Source: ATX-6F1 sp943369485
GTDB lineage: Bacteria; Cyanobacteriota; Cyanobacteriia; PCC-6307; Cyanobiaceae
Direction: 5' to 3'
DNA length: 64,000 nt
Assembly (NCBI GenBank): GCA_943369485.1
Contig: CALRNH020000009.1
Span: 1-64,000 of the forward strand
Under the pieces are notes generated by a model. That model was not told where the DNA came from. It did not search any database and worked only from the letters and a program-made list of their open reading frames with translations. Made by a program: the position numbers and the translations under genes. Shown here piece after piece: positions 52,978-62,191 of the stretch (within the stretch, counting starts at the first letter, position 1; the number at the start of each line of letters is the position of its first letter).

Positions 52978-53769
52978 TTAGAACGCCGAAAAGGCCTTTA
53001 TAGCAAGGGGGGCCAAGAATTGGAAGGCACTCATGGCCCCAGTGATGAGTTGGGAGCCAAAATTGTTGCCTTTCGATTTATTGTCTCCTGAAGCCATCAT
53101 TTGTTCCGACGCTTTCTTTAGCTCCAGCGCCGTGGCTTGGTCCCCAGAATTCTCGAACAATGTTGACGCATAGGCGAAGTCTTGGGCGGCTAGCTGCTTT
53201 TTGCCCTGTTCGCTGCGACTAATGCCCCGGGCGACCCAGCTCAGCGCAGCATCGGGTTTCTTGCGAATCGCTTCTCCGAAGAAGCGCTCCGCCTCCGGGA
53301 AGCGCCCCTGGATGGCGGAATCGGCTCCGGCGTTGTGGAGGGCGGCGTAGCTCTGGGAGGCACTGGACACCCCGATAGCCTTTTCCCAGTGGGTCCGTGC
53401 CAGGCCATCGGGGTCGAACAGTGCGTCGCTGAGATCGGCGGAGCGCAGATCGGTGCCTTGCAACAGGGCACCTCTCAGATCAGCGCCTCGCAGGCTTGCT
53501 CCGACGAAGCTGGTGTAACTCAGATCGGCCCCGCTCAATTTGGCCCCATCCAGTCGGGCGCCACTGAGATTCGCCCGTTGCAAGAGAGCCTTTCGCAGGT
53601 CGCCATCACGCAGGTCCGCCTGCACCAGGTCAGCGTCCTGGAGTTTGCAGCCCACGCAGCGCCGACTCTCCAGCAGCCGCATCAGTTGGGTCTGATCCGC
53701 CGCCAGGCCTTGGCCAGCGGCCAGGCCCCCCAGCAGGGCCAGGCTGATCAGAGGGACAACTTTGTTCAT
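52978..53769 (-). CDS. Exported pentapeptide-repeat and TPR protein
   Basis: A 263-residue protein from ATG 53769, which overlaps the upstream transglutaminase stop (ATGA). Signal peptide ~1-23 (cut near GLAAD). Residues ~33-120 are pentapeptide repeats beginning with the cyanobacterial RRCVGCKLQDADL motif (Cys-x2-Cys), then ANLSGARLDGAKLSGADL. Residues ~140-235 look like TPRs (AALHNAGADSAIQGRFPEAERFFGEAI). Location is periplasmic; function unknown. The 3' end lies in the AT-rich island shared with pilQ. Confidence 0.82.
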   Translation of the reverse strand: MNKVVPLISLALLGGLAAGQGLAADQTQLMRLLESRRCVGCKLQDADLVQADLRDGDLRKALLQRANLSGARLDGAKLSGADLSYTSFVGASLRGADLRGALLQGTDLRSADLSDALFDPDGLARTHWEKAIGVSSASQSYAALHNAGADSAIQGRFPEAERFFGEAIRKKPDAALSWVARGISRSEQGKKQLAAQDFAYASTLFENSGDQATALELKKASEQMMASGDNKSKGNNFGSQLITGAMSAFQFLAPLAIKAFSAF

Positions 53770-55661
53770 CGCTGCTGAGGACGCTGCCTGTGTTCTAACC
53801 ACGGCAGCTCCAGGCGTCGAATCGCTGTTGCCAGGTCGCGGCCCGGCTGTCGCCAGAAAGGAGCTGCTGGCGGGGCCTGGCGGGCGAAGCGCCGTTGGCT
53901 GTAGTTGAGCTCAAGCTGCGCCAGGGGACCGCTGAGGCTCGGATGGATCGCACCCACCCGGCGGCAGAATGTGTCAAGGCTCTCGCCGGGGAGGGGCTCC
54001 AGCCCAAGGCGCCGAAGGGGCCTGAGGCTGCGCTCCAGCTGGCGCCTCAGGCGGTCCCCCGGACGCCTTTGCCAGCGATCCAGCAGCTGCATCAGGCCCA
54101 GGGCCACAATGATCGTCCCGGCCATGGTGAGGAGCAGCAGCAGACCCTGCCAGTCCTTCCAGGGCCCCATCCACTGCCCCAGCCAGGCCTGCTGGGCTGC
54201 GCCGTCGAAGCCCAGCATCCAGCGGGTCCAGAGCAGATCCAGGCTCCCCCAGCGCTGGCCCAGCGCCCGCAGCCAGGTGGGGCCGAGCCGCAGCAGGGCC
54301 AGCTCCCCCGGGCGGTCCGCCAGGCTCCCCGCCAGGCCCCGCTCGATCCGGGCTGGATCCACCCAGCCGGTGGGATCCACCCTCACCCAGCCACTGGTCC
54401 CCAGCCACACCTCACTCCAGGAATGGGCATCGCTCTGGCGGACATCCAGGAAGCCACCGCCCCCGCTGGCGTCCCCCACCCATTCGCCCCCCTGGTAACC
54501 CACCACCACCCGGGCGGGCACGCCAGCCGCCCGCATCAGCGCCGTGAAGCTGGCGGCATAGTGCTCGCAGAAGCCCTTCTGGGTCTGGAAGAGGAAAGCA
54601 TCCATGGGCGCCAGCCATGGCAAGGGGCCGGGTTCGAGCGTGTAGCGAAAGGGCCGTTGCTGGTACCAGCGCCGGGCGGCTTGCACCCGCTCCAGGGGGC
54701 TAGCCAGGCTGCCCCACGACTGGCCCAGGGCCTCCAGGCGCGGATTGCTGCCCAAGGGCAACGCCAACTGCCTAGCCGTGGGGCCCACCAGGCTCCAGGA
54801 ACCGATGCGCTGGGTCTGGGTGAGGGTGTAGATCGGCCGATCACCGATCAGGCGTTGACTGCGCAGCACGCCCTGGTCGCTGATGCGCAGCTCGGCTGAT
54901 TCGGGCAGCCCCTGCCCCGACCAGGGCAGCTGGGCCAGGGGCCACGGCTCCAGCAACCACAGCTGGCTGCCCCCCCCTGGGCCAGGCTTCGTTGCTGTGG
55001 GGGATGGAAAGGTGGTGGTCGAGGGGGCCGCCGGGACCCGTTTGGGGACACTCCAGCCCCGTCCATCGAAGGACTCGAGCACCAGCACCCGCCAGTAGCG
55101 CTGGCTGGGCGGTGGCGGCGGGTCGCTGCCGAAGCTCACCCGCAGGGCTGGCGAGGCATCGCGCACCAGGGAGCTCAGACCGCCGGGGTTGAGCTGGTCT
55201 GAGAGCCCGGTGCGGCCGGCCTGGTTCTGGGGCAGCTGCCAGAGCGGTCCCAGCCGCGGCAGCAGCAGGAACAACACGAGCATCAGCGGAATGGAGGCCC
55301 CGAGCAGCCGCAGGATCTGCCCCAGCGCCCGCCGCAGAGACGGGACCTCCCCTAACTCCTGAAGGACGATCGCTGCGATCGCCAGCAGCGCCGTGGCCCC
55401 CTGCGCCAGGCTTGGCGCAAGCCCGGGGTTGATCACCGCCAGCACCCCCACGGCCAGCAGCTGGGTGAGGGCGCTGCGCTGAAGATCCGAGGGCCGTCGG
55501 GCTTCCCAAAGCTTCAGGGCCGCCAGCACCACCAGCAGCACCACCCCCCAGAACAGGGGATGGCGGGTGTCGCTGCCAAGCAGCTGCAGGGCCAGGCAGG
55601 CGAGGCCGATCTGCTGCAGCTGAATCGCCCGGGGACTGAGGGCGACATGGGCCTGACTCAT
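53766..55661 (-). CDS. Membrane transglutaminase-like protease (DUF3488/TGc)
   Basis: A 631-residue protein from ATG 55661. About six N-terminal transmembrane helices (DUF3488-like, ~10-165) precede a periplasmic transglutaminase-core domain with an intact triad: Cys365 (GFCEHYA), His413 (DAHSWSEVW) and Asp429 (WVRVDPTGW). A further transmembrane helix (~515-535) and a C-terminal DUF4129-like tail follow. Genes of this type accompany MoxR ATPases and DUF58 proteins, exactly the order here, with ATGA overlaps. The substrate is unknown; peptide cleavage or crosslinking at the cell envelope is likely. Confidence 0.88.
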   Translation of the reverse strand: MSQAHVALSPRAIQLQQIGLACLALQLLGSDTRHPLFWGVVLLVVLAALKLWEARRPSDLQRSALTQLLAVGVLAVINPGLAPSLAQGATALLAIAAIVLQELGEVPSLRRALGQILRLLGASIPLMLVLFLLLPRLGPLWQLPQNQAGRTGLSDQLNPGGLSSLVRDASPALRVSFGSDPPPPPSQRYWRVLVLESFDGRGWSVPKRVPAAPSTTTFPSPTATKPGPGGGSQLWLLEPWPLAQLPWSGQGLPESAELRISDQGVLRSQRLIGDRPIYTLTQTQRIGSWSLVGPTARQLALPLGSNPRLEALGQSWGSLASPLERVQAARRWYQQRPFRYTLEPGPLPWLAPMDAFLFQTQKGFCEHYAASFTALMRAAGVPARVVVGYQGGEWVGDASGGGGFLDVRQSDAHSWSEVWLGTSGWVRVDPTGWVDPARIERGLAGSLADRPGELALLRLGPTWLRALGQRWGSLDLLWTRWMLGFDGAAQQAWLGQWMGPWKDWQGLLLLLTMAGTIIVALGLMQLLDRWQRRPGDRLRRQLERSLRPLRRLGLEPLPGESLDTFCRRVGAIHPSLSGPLAQLELNYSQRRFARQAPPAAPFWRQPGRDLATAIRRLELPWLEHRQRPQQR

Positions 55662-56614
55662 GGCCGTACCTGGCTTGGCCGAGCAAGGGCCAGGGCCCTC
55701 AGGCACCGGTCCCGGTGGGCCTTGCCGCTGCCGATGGGGATGGTGAGCTCCCCCAGCCGCAGCCCATAGGACTCGTTCCCCTGGCCGAGCTGGGCGATGC
55801 GCGCGCTGAGCTGGCTCAGGGCCCGCTCCCAGGGGGCGTCCGGGTGGGGAGCGAGCAGGCCGTGGCGGGGTGCGGGGTCCTCGAAGCGCTTGCTGTAGCG
55901 GCCACCGCTGCGGGCCAGCTGTTTCCAGGCCAGCCGTGCCAGACCCTCCTGGGGCCGATGGGGGCGCAGCTCGCTCCAGTCCTCGCTGCCATTGGCGTTG
56001 TGCTGGCTGGCGGCCTCATCCACCGTCTTCTCGCCTTCGCCCACCATGGCCACCGCACCGTTCAGCCGCTGGGGGTAGACCAGCTGGGGAACACTGGGCT
56101 CCCAGACGCTCCAGCAGTGGAACAGGCCCAGGGGTGCCGTGGACCAGATCCGCAGCCGGCCTGGACGCTGCTCCCCCCGCTGGGGGGAACTCCAAGACAC
56201 AGCGATCGTTCCCTCCCCTGGTGGCACCGTCAACGTCGTGATCGGGCCGCCGCGGGCTCTCAATTGAAGCTGCACGCTGTAGCGGTGCACGCGGCTGCTG
56301 AGCTGAAGCGGGTAGGCCAGGGTCTCGCCCGCGAAGCCGCCCGCGGGCTCACCGCAGCGCAGGCGCAGCCCCTGGAGGTTGAACTGGGTGAGGTGCAGGC
56401 TGATCAGAAACAGTCCCGTGCCCAGAAACCCCAGCAGCAGCGGGCCGTTGCTGCCACCATTGATGCCCAGCAGGTAGAGCACCACGCAGCTCAGCAGCCA
56501 CAGCCAGCCGAAGCGTGTGGGGAGGATGTAGAGGTTGCGGAGCCCCAGCAGCAAGTCCTCGCCGCCCTTGGGGCGGATCAGGCGGTCGGGAAAGCGCTCA
56601 CGGGGCGTTGTCAT
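55658..56614 (-). CDS. DUF58 family protein
   Basis: A 318-residue protein whose stop overlaps the transglutaminase start. Two N-terminal transmembrane helices (~35-75), then a domain with VYPQRL and the DUF58 core SEDWSELRPHRPQEGLARLAWKQLAR, in the VWA-like family that partners MoxR. The MoxR-DUF58-transglutaminase set is widespread and thought to act in envelope protein assembly. It starts 15 bases after the MoxR stop. Confidence 0.87.
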   Translation of the reverse strand: MTTPRERFPDRLIRPKGGEDLLLGLRNLYILPTRFGWLWLLSCVVLYLLGINGGSNGPLLLGFLGTGLFLISLHLTQFNLQGLRLRCGEPAGGFAGETLAYPLQLSSRVHRYSVQLQLRARGGPITTLTVPPGEGTIAVSWSSPQRGEQRPGRLRIWSTAPLGLFHCWSVWEPSVPQLVYPQRLNGAVAMVGEGEKTVDEAASQHNANGSEDWSELRPHRPQEGLARLAWKQLARSGGRYSKRFEDPAPRHGLLAPHPDAPWERALSQLSARIAQLGQGNESYGLRLGELTIPIGSGKAHRDRCLRALALARPSQVRP

Positions 56615-56629
56615 GACATGGCTGACCCC

Positions 56630-57544
56630 TCAACGCACGCCATCCACCGCCTCCAGCAACGGTCGGCAGAGGGCTCCCTCCGCCCCCTGAGGCTCCCCCC
56701 CATCGAGGCGGTGTTCGCACACCGCCTCAAACACCGCCTGCACGTCGTCGGGTTTGACGAAATCGCGCCCCTCGATCAGCGACCAGGCCCGGGCGGCCTG
56801 CAGCAGCCCCTGGGCCGCCCGGGGTGAGAGCGCCGCCCGGCTGCCCGCACCGGGCCCCACCGTGCGGCTCTCGGCCACCAGATCGAGCACGTAATCCAGT
56901 AGGGCCGGCGAGGCGTGCTGACGGCGGCAACGCGTCTGTTCCTCCTGCAGTTGCTGTGGGCTCAGCAGGGTGGGCAGGTCGGCCAGCGCGAGACCCTCTC
57001 CCGCCAGCAGCGCCCGCTCCGCCTCCCGCGCCGGGAAGCCCAGACTGAGCCGCATCAAGAAGCGGTCGAGCTGGGATTCCGGCAGTGGGGCGGTGCCGGA
57101 TTGATCAAAGCCGTTCTGGGTGGCGATCACGAAGAAGGGCTGGGGAAGCGGGTGGCTGGTGCCATCCACGCTCACCCGCCCGGCCGCCATTGCCTCCAGC
57201 AGGGCGCTCTGGGTGCGGGGGCTGGCCCGGTTGATTTCGTCCGCCAGCAGCACCTGGGCGAACAGCGGGCCCGGTTCGAAGCGGAAACTGCCGGTGGTCT
57301 GATCGAACAGGCGGATGCCAGTGAGGTCGGCCGGCAGCAGATCGCTGGTGAAGTGCACCCGGCGAAAATCCAGACCGAAACTGCGGGCCAGGGCCTCGGC
57401 GAGGGTGGTCTTGCCCATCCCGGGCAGGTCTTCGAACAGAAGATGCCCGCCGGCCACCAGCCCGGCCACCGCCAGCTGCACCTGGCGTTCCTTGCCGAGC
57501 AGCACCCGACTGATCTGGGCCACGACGGAGACCAGGGAACTCAT
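56630..57544 (-). CDS. MoxR-family AAA+ ATPase
   Basis: A 304-residue protein from ATG 57544 (MSSLVSVVAQISRVLLGKER). Walker A DLPGMGKTTLAEALA, Walker B VLLADEINRASPRTQSALLEAM, sensor 1 FFVIATQNGFDQSGTAPLPE and a lid domain with LSPRAAQGLLQAARAWSLIEGRDFV follow the family order. It is thought to remodel or load partners in the same operon. It is divergent from the aminotransferase gene. Confidence 0.92.
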   Translation of the reverse strand: MSSLVSVVAQISRVLLGKERQVQLAVAGLVAGGHLLFEDLPGMGKTTLAEALARSFGLDFRRVHFTSDLLPADLTGIRLFDQTTGSFRFEPGPLFAQVLLADEINRASPRTQSALLEAMAAGRVSVDGTSHPLPQPFFVIATQNGFDQSGTAPLPESQLDRFLMRLSLGFPAREAERALLAGEGLALADLPTLLSPQQLQEEQTRCRRQHASPALLDYVLDLVAESRTVGPGAGSRAALSPRAAQGLLQAARAWSLIEGRDFVKPDDVQAVFEAVCEHRLDGGEPQGAEGALCRPLLEAVDGVR

Positions 57545-57591
57545 GGACCGGCCCAAGTGGCGCCAGGCTAGGGGTGATGCCGTCTTGATCC

Positions 57592-58686
57592 GTGTCCAGC
57601 GCAGGCTACGAACCGATCGAGCGCCACGGCGGCAATCTGGCGGCCACCGCCCGCCGCCTGGGCTGCCGCCCCGACCAGCTGTTGGATGCCAGCGCCTCCC
57701 TGGTGCCCTTCGCGCCCCCCGCTGTCCTGCTCCGGGCCCTGCGGTCCGCCCCGCTGCGGGCCTACCCCGACCGCACCTACGCCTCCCTGCGCGGGGCGAT
57801 CGCCCGTCTCCATGGCCTTGAGCCGGCCTTGGTGCTGCCTGGCAACGGCGCCGCCGAGCTGTTCACCTGGGTGGCCCGGGATGCCGCCAGCGCCGGCGTC
57901 AGCCTGCTGCCCGCCCCCGGTTTTGCCGACTATGAACGCGCCCTGGCCTGCTGGGGGGGCGCCTGGAGCCGGCTTCCCCTGGCCCTGGATTGGTCCGACC
58001 AATGGCCCCAGCCGTTTCCGGATCCGGCCACTGGGCAGGCCCCCGCCGAGGTGCTGTGGGTCACCAACCCCCACAACCCCACCGGACAGCTTTGGTCGCG
58101 AGCCAGCCTCGAGGCGCTGCTGGGGCGCTTTGCCCTGGTGATCGTTGATGAGGCCTTCCTGCCGTTGGTGCCGGGAGGCGAGGCCGAATCGCTCCTTCCC
58201 CTGGTGGCCGATCACCCCAACCTGGTGGTGATCCGCAGCCTCACCAAGCTGTTCGCCATTGCCGGCCTTCGCCTGGGCTACGCCGTCGCCGCGCCGGAGC
58301 GGCTGGGCCGCTGGAGCCGCTGGCGGGACCCCTGGCCGGTGAATGCCATGGCAGCGGCGGCGGGGGAGGCTCTGCTGGCCGATGGCCGCTGGCCCCGGCG
58401 GGTGCGGCGCTGGGTGGGCACAGAAGGCCCGCGGCTGTGCCAACGGCTGGCGGCCCTGGGCGGGCTCCATCCCTTGCCCTCGGCCGCCAATTTCTTGCTG
58501 GTGCGGGGAGAGGGCTCCCTGGTGTCCCTGCGCGAGCGTCTGGAGCGCCAGCACCGGGTGCTGCTGCGCGATGGTCGTTCGTTCGAGGGGTTGGGCCCCG
58601 AGTGGCTGCGGATCGGACTTCAGGACCGCAGCGGCAACGGGCGGATCCTGCGGGCCCTGGGCTGGGAACTCAGGAAGGGGGCCTGA
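57592..58686 (+). CDS. PLP-dependent aminotransferase, CobD/CobC type
   Basis: A 364-residue fold-type I enzyme with a GTG start. The N-terminus ERHGGNLAATARRLGCRPDQLLDASASLVPF resembles L-threonine-phosphate decarboxylase (CobD/CobC), which makes the aminopropanol linker of cobamides. The PLP lysine is in RSLTKLFAIAGLRLGY (Lys219); NPHNPTGQ and DEAFLPL are also typical. Histidinol-phosphate aminotransferase is the main alternative; the GGNxxxAA start favours CobD. It converges with murG, overlapping it by 17 bases. Confidence 0.8.
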   Translation: MSSAGYEPIERHGGNLAATARRLGCRPDQLLDASASLVPFAPPAVLLRALRSAPLRAYPDRTYASLRGAIARLHGLEPALVLPGNGAAELFTWVARDAASAGVSLLPAPGFADYERALACWGGAWSRLPLALDWSDQWPQPFPDPATGQAPAEVLWVTNPHNPTGQLWSRASLEALLGRFALVIVDEAFLPLVPGGEAESLLPLVADHPNLVVIRSLTKLFAIAGLRLGYAVAAPERLGRWSRWRDPWPVNAMAAAAGEALLADGRWPRRVRRWVGTEGPRLCQRLAALGGLHPLPSAANFLLVRGEGSLVSLRERLERQHRVLLRDGRSFEGLGPEWLRIGLQDRSGNGRILRALGWELRKGA

Positions 58687-59752
58687 GCTCCGCCAGCAGA
58701 TCCACCAGCCGTTGGCCTGCATCGCGCACCGCCAGGCGCTCCATTCCCTGCCGCAGGGTGAGGAGCGGATCGGCGGCGCCATCGGCCCCCCGCAGCCGGG
58801 GCCCCAGCAGGTGCCAGATCGCCTCGCCCAGGGCAGGGTGATCCGGTGGGTGCTGCCAGACGATCACCGCTGCCCCCAGGGCCGCCGCTGCCGCCGCATT
58901 GGCATCCTGATGGCGGTCGGCGGCCTGGGGGAAGGGCACCAGGATCGCGGGCGCCCCGCTCACCGCCAGCTCGGCCAGGCTGCCGGCGCCGGCGCGGCTG
59001 ATCACCAGATCGGCCTGCTGCAGCAGGCCTGGCATCTCTTCGCTGAAGGGGCGCTCCAGGTAGAGCGGGTGCTGGACATGGCCCGCCTCCGGGTCGCTGC
59101 TGCCGCTGAGGTGCACCACCCGCACACCGGCCTCCAGCAGGGCGGGGAGCAGGGGGCGCAACATCCGGTTCAGCCCCACGGCCCCTTGGCTGCCTCCCAT
59201 CACCAGCAGCAACGGGCCCTCCCCCGGAGGCACCCAGGCCGGCAGCGCGGCGGGCTCCAGGAACGCCCTGCGCACGGGGGTGCCTGTGAGCAGGGGGTGG
59301 CAGCCCGGCAGCCGCCGCTGGGCCTCCGGGAGTCCCACGGCCACCCGTGTGCACAGCCGCCCCAGCAGCCTGGTGACGCGCCCGGGGACGCCGTTGGATT
59401 CGTGCAACACCACCGGCACGCCGCAGCTCCTGGCCGCCAGGATCACCGGGGCTGCGATGTAGCCACCGGTGCTGAAGACGAGCTGAATCCTCTCCCGACG
59501 GATCAGACGGCGGACATCTCGGCTGGCCAGCAGCAGCCGGAGCAGTTGGCAGAGCTTGCGCAGGCCCCGGCCCTGGAGGCCGCCCGCCCGGACGGTGTGC
59601 AGCGGGTAGCGGCTGGGCACCAGTTCGCGTTCGAGCCGGTCGGGGACTCCCAGCCAGCGCACCGACCAGTCGGAGGGCAGGGCATCGGCGACGGCCAGGG
59701 CGGGGAAGAGATGGCCCCCGGTCCCGCTGGCGGCGATCAGAAGCCGGGTCAT
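58670..59752 (-). CDS. murG: UDP-GlcNAc transferase of lipid II synthesis (MurG)
   Basis: A 360-residue membrane-associated GT28 enzyme that adds GlcNAc to lipid I to make lipid II for peptidoglycan. The N-terminal G-loop GTGGHLFPALAVADAL and the second G-loop VMGGSQGAVGLNRM are intact, as is the donor-site segment QADLVISRAGAGSLAELAVS and PFPQAADRHQDANA. Length is normal. Confidence 0.95.
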   Translation of the reverse strand: MTRLLIAASGTGGHLFPALAVADALPSDWSVRWLGVPDRLERELVPSRYPLHTVRAGGLQGRGLRKLCQLLRLLLASRDVRRLIRRERIQLVFSTGGYIAAPVILAARSCGVPVVLHESNGVPGRVTRLLGRLCTRVAVGLPEAQRRLPGCHPLLTGTPVRRAFLEPAALPAWVPPGEGPLLLVMGGSQGAVGLNRMLRPLLPALLEAGVRVVHLSGSSDPEAGHVQHPLYLERPFSEEMPGLLQQADLVISRAGAGSLAELAVSGAPAILVPFPQAADRHQDANAAAAAALGAAVIVWQHPPDHPALGEAIWHLLGPRLRGADGAADPLLTLRQGMERLAVRDAGQRLVDLLAELRPPS

Positions 59753-59821
59753 GGAAGTCAGTTGAAGCGCCGCTGGAGTGGGCGAGCGCGCCTAACTTAA
59801 GGTCCACCGCCGGTGTGCTTG

Positions 59822-60607
59822 ATGTCACTTCTTCGCCCCTGGCTGGCGGCCCTGCTGAGCGCCACGGCCCTGGTCCTGCCGGCGGCACCGCGGGCCGCCC
59901 AGGCGGCGGCTCCTGCCACGATCAGCGGCGAGCTGGCTCCGCTGCCGCCTGCCCTGCAGAGTCTGGAGACGGCCCTCAACAGCGACGCCCCTGGCGCCCT
60001 GGCCGCCGTGCTGGAGCCTGGACCTGGTCTGGTGCCAGCGTCGATCGAGAGCCGTCGCCGCAGCTTCAAGGAGCGTTTCCCCGATGCCCGCTGGCAGGTG
60101 TTGAGCGGTCCGCCCCTGGCCGATGGCCGCTCCAGCCTCACCCTGCGCATCACCGGCACCCGCAGCGAAGGGCCTTTCACCTACAGCCTGCTGGCGGAGC
60201 AGGTGCTGGCGGTCACCAGCAGTGGATCCCGGATCACCGCCCGGGAGCTGCTCAAGGAGAGCTCGATCCTGCGCAGCGGCAATGCCGATCTCAAGGTCAG
60301 CCTGCTGATCCCCGACGCGGTGCTCACCGGCCAGCGCTACGACGTGGATGTGGTCTTCGATGACCCCCTCAATGGCTCGGTGGCCGCCGGCGGCATTGCG
60401 GCGGTCACCCCCCAGCAGGTGGAGGCCCAGGAAAGCCCCGAGATGCGCCTCTCGGCCCTCGGTGGTGGTGGCCTGTTCAAAACGGTGCTGGCCCCCGATC
60501 AGCCCGGCGGCCAGACCTGGGCGGTGCTGCTCGTGCACCCCGACGGCATCATCAGCGCCAGCAAAAGGGTGCGGGTGGTGAGCAGCACGGCGGCCCTCAA
60601 ACTCTGA
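59822..60607 (+). CDS. Conserved secreted protein of unknown function
   Basis: A 261-residue protein from ATG 59822. A signal peptide is clear (PWLAALLSATALVLP, cut near AAQAAA). The mature part begins with ~80 residues reminiscent of a small helical-beta unit (LQSLETALNSDAPGALAAVL) and a beta-rich segment (LTLRITGTRSEGPFTYSLLA, then KVSLLIPDAVLTGQRYDVDV). No family recognised. It is divergent from murG and converges with the dehydrogenase gene (11-base overlap). Confidence 0.7.
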   Translation: MSLLRPWLAALLSATALVLPAAPRAAQAAAPATISGELAPLPPALQSLETALNSDAPGALAAVLEPGPGLVPASIESRRRSFKERFPDARWQVLSGPPLADGRSSLTLRITGTRSEGPFTYSLLAEQVLAVTSSGSRITARELLKESSILRSGNADLKVSLLIPDAVLTGQRYDVDVVFDDPLNGSVAAGGIAAVTPQQVEAQESPEMRLSALGGGGLFKTVLAPDQPGGQTWAVLLVHPDGIISASKRVRVVSSTAALKL

Positions 60608-61535
60608 TCAGCCCCTGGTTGTCCCCCTGATCCTGCCCATACCAACGGGCCAGGGCGGCCACGTCCTCCTCGCCGAAGCCCGCCGCGATCAGCTGGTCCT
60701 CCATGGCGGCCACCCTGGCGCTGATCGGCAGCTCAAGTCCCTGGGCCGTGGCGGCGGCCAGGGCGATGGTGAGGTCTTTGCGGTGCAGGTCGAGCTTGAA
60801 GCCGAGGGGAAAGTGGCCCCGCAGCATGGCGCCCGAGCGGTGCTCCAGGGCCCAGGAGCCCGCCGCCCCACCCTTGAGGGCCTCCACCAGGAGCTCCAGC
60901 GGCAGCCCCAGGCGCCGGGCCAAGGCGAGGGCTTCGGCCACCGCCGCGTAGCTGCCCGCCACCAGCACCTGATTCACGGCCTTGGCCTGCTGGCCCGCGC
61001 CCACCGGTCCGAAGTGGGTGAGACGCCCCCCCACCACCTCCAGCAGGGGCCTGGCCCGCTCCAGGTCGGCCGGGTCGCCGCCGATGAGCACCGAGAGGCT
61101 GCCGGCGCGGGCCCCTTCGGTGCCACCGGTCACCGGGGCATCGAGGTACGCCACCCCCTGGAGCCGCAGCCGCTCCGCCAGCTGCTGGCTCGCGGCCGGA
61201 GCGATGCTGGAGAAATCCACCACCAGGGCGCCGGGCTGCAGGCCCTCGGCAGCCCCCTCCGCTCCGAACAGCACCGCCTCCACATCGGGTCCGTCGCTGA
61301 CGCAGATCGCCAGCAGGTCGGCTCCGGCGGCGGCCGCCGCTGGCGAGGCCGCCCGCCTGGCGCCCCTGGCGGCCAGGGGCGCCTCCCGCGCCCGGCTGCG
61401 GTTGTGGACCGTGAGTGCATAGCCCGCCGCCAGCAGATTGGCGGCCATCGGTTCGCCCAGGGCTCCGAGGCCGAGAAAGCTGACGGCCACGGAGGGCGGT
61501 TCATGGGGCCCCGGGGGCCGGGAAGATTCAGTCAT
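60597..61535 (-). CDS. Beta-hydroxyacid (3-hydroxyisobutyrate-type) dehydrogenase
   Basis: A 312-residue NAD(P)-binding enzyme. It has the Rossmann motif FLGLGALGEPMAANLLAAGY, the substrate loop DAPVTGGTEGARAGSLSVLI and the catalytic-lysine segment GAGQQAKAVNQVLVAGS, then FKLDLHRKDLTIAL. It may reduce tartronate semialdehyde, succinic semialdehyde or glyoxylate; which is unclear. A glyoxylate/succinic-semialdehyde reductase role would fit photorespiration but is inference. Confidence 0.85.
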   Translation of the reverse strand: MTESSRPPGPHEPPSVAVSFLGLGALGEPMAANLLAAGYALTVHNRSRAREAPLAARGARRAASPAAAAAGADLLAICVSDGPDVEAVLFGAEGAAEGLQPGALVVDFSSIAPAASQQLAERLRLQGVAYLDAPVTGGTEGARAGSLSVLIGGDPADLERARPLLEVVGGRLTHFGPVGAGQQAKAVNQVLVAGSYAAVAEALALARRLGLPLELLVEALKGGAAGSWALEHRSGAMLRGHFPLGFKLDLHRKDLTIALAAATAQGLELPISARVAAMEDQLIAAGFGEEDVAALARWYGQDQGDNQGLIRV

Positions 61536-61607
61536 GGACGCCGCGGACCCGGTAGGGATTCAGTCGGATGGGTCCCACAGGATGACAACGTCACCAAGCC
61601 CAACGCC

Positions 61608-62087
61608 ATGCGCCCCTTCACTTCCGTTTCCGTTCAACGCCTGCTGCTGCCGCCGGTGGCTGCCGCCCTGGCCCTGGCTCTGCATCTGGGGGGCGCCCAG
61701 GCCCAGACCGTCCCCACGCCCCAGGCGGCACCGGGCCCCCGCTCCGAGAGGCTGAACCTCACCCCCGCCCAGCGCCAGGAGCTGTTCAGTGGCCGTAGGT
61801 CCATGGCCCTGCGCACCACTTCCGAGCGAATCGCGCTGCTCCAGCAGAGCGAACGCTGCCTTTCAGGCGCCAAGGATCTCGACGGCCTGCGCCTCTGCCA
61901 GCAGCAGGAGCGCACCACCCAGCGGGAGCTGATGCAGCGCCAACGCGCCGAGGTGGCCGGGCTGTATCAACGCCTGGGGCTGCCGGCTCCCCAGCCGCGC
62001 CGCTGGAACGGCAACAAAGGACCTGGCCCAGGTCCTGGCCCAGGTCCTGGTCCCGGGGGAGTCAGCCCGGACAAGGCCCCTTGGTGA
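61608..62087 (+). CDS. Small secreted protein with Gly-Pro tail, paralogue A
   Basis: A 159-residue protein from ATG 61608. Signal peptide (LLLPPVAAALALALHLGG, cut near AQAQ). The helical mature core reads RQELFSGRRSMALRTTSERI, then LLQQSERCL, with two cysteines (in ERCLSG and LRLCQQQE) that match paralogue B. The tail is a (GP)n run encoded by a 12-base tandem repeat. Family not recognised; the core resembles small periplasmic helical proteins. Confidence 0.7.
   Translation: MRPFTSVSVQRLLLPPVAAALALALHLGGAQAQTVPTPQAAPGPRSERLNLTPAQRQELFSGRRSMALRTTSERIALLQQSERCLSGAKDLDGLRLCQQQERTTQRELMQRQRAEVAGLYQRLGLPAPQPRRWNGNKGPGPGPGPGPGPGGVSPDKAPW
62019..62054 (+). repeat. 12-base tandem repeat encoding Gly-Pro run
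   Basis: Three near-identical copies of ggtcctggccca encode (GP)n at the C-terminus of the small secreted protein. Copy number could vary in frame. Confidence 0.8.
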
Positions 62088-62191
62088 TCATGGGTTTCCG
62101 GTAGCGGCGGTTGGGGAAGGATCTGGACATCCCTTCGCCCCCAGGCGGTCAGGTTTCAGTCACATCGGCCCGACACACTGGAATCCTCGCG

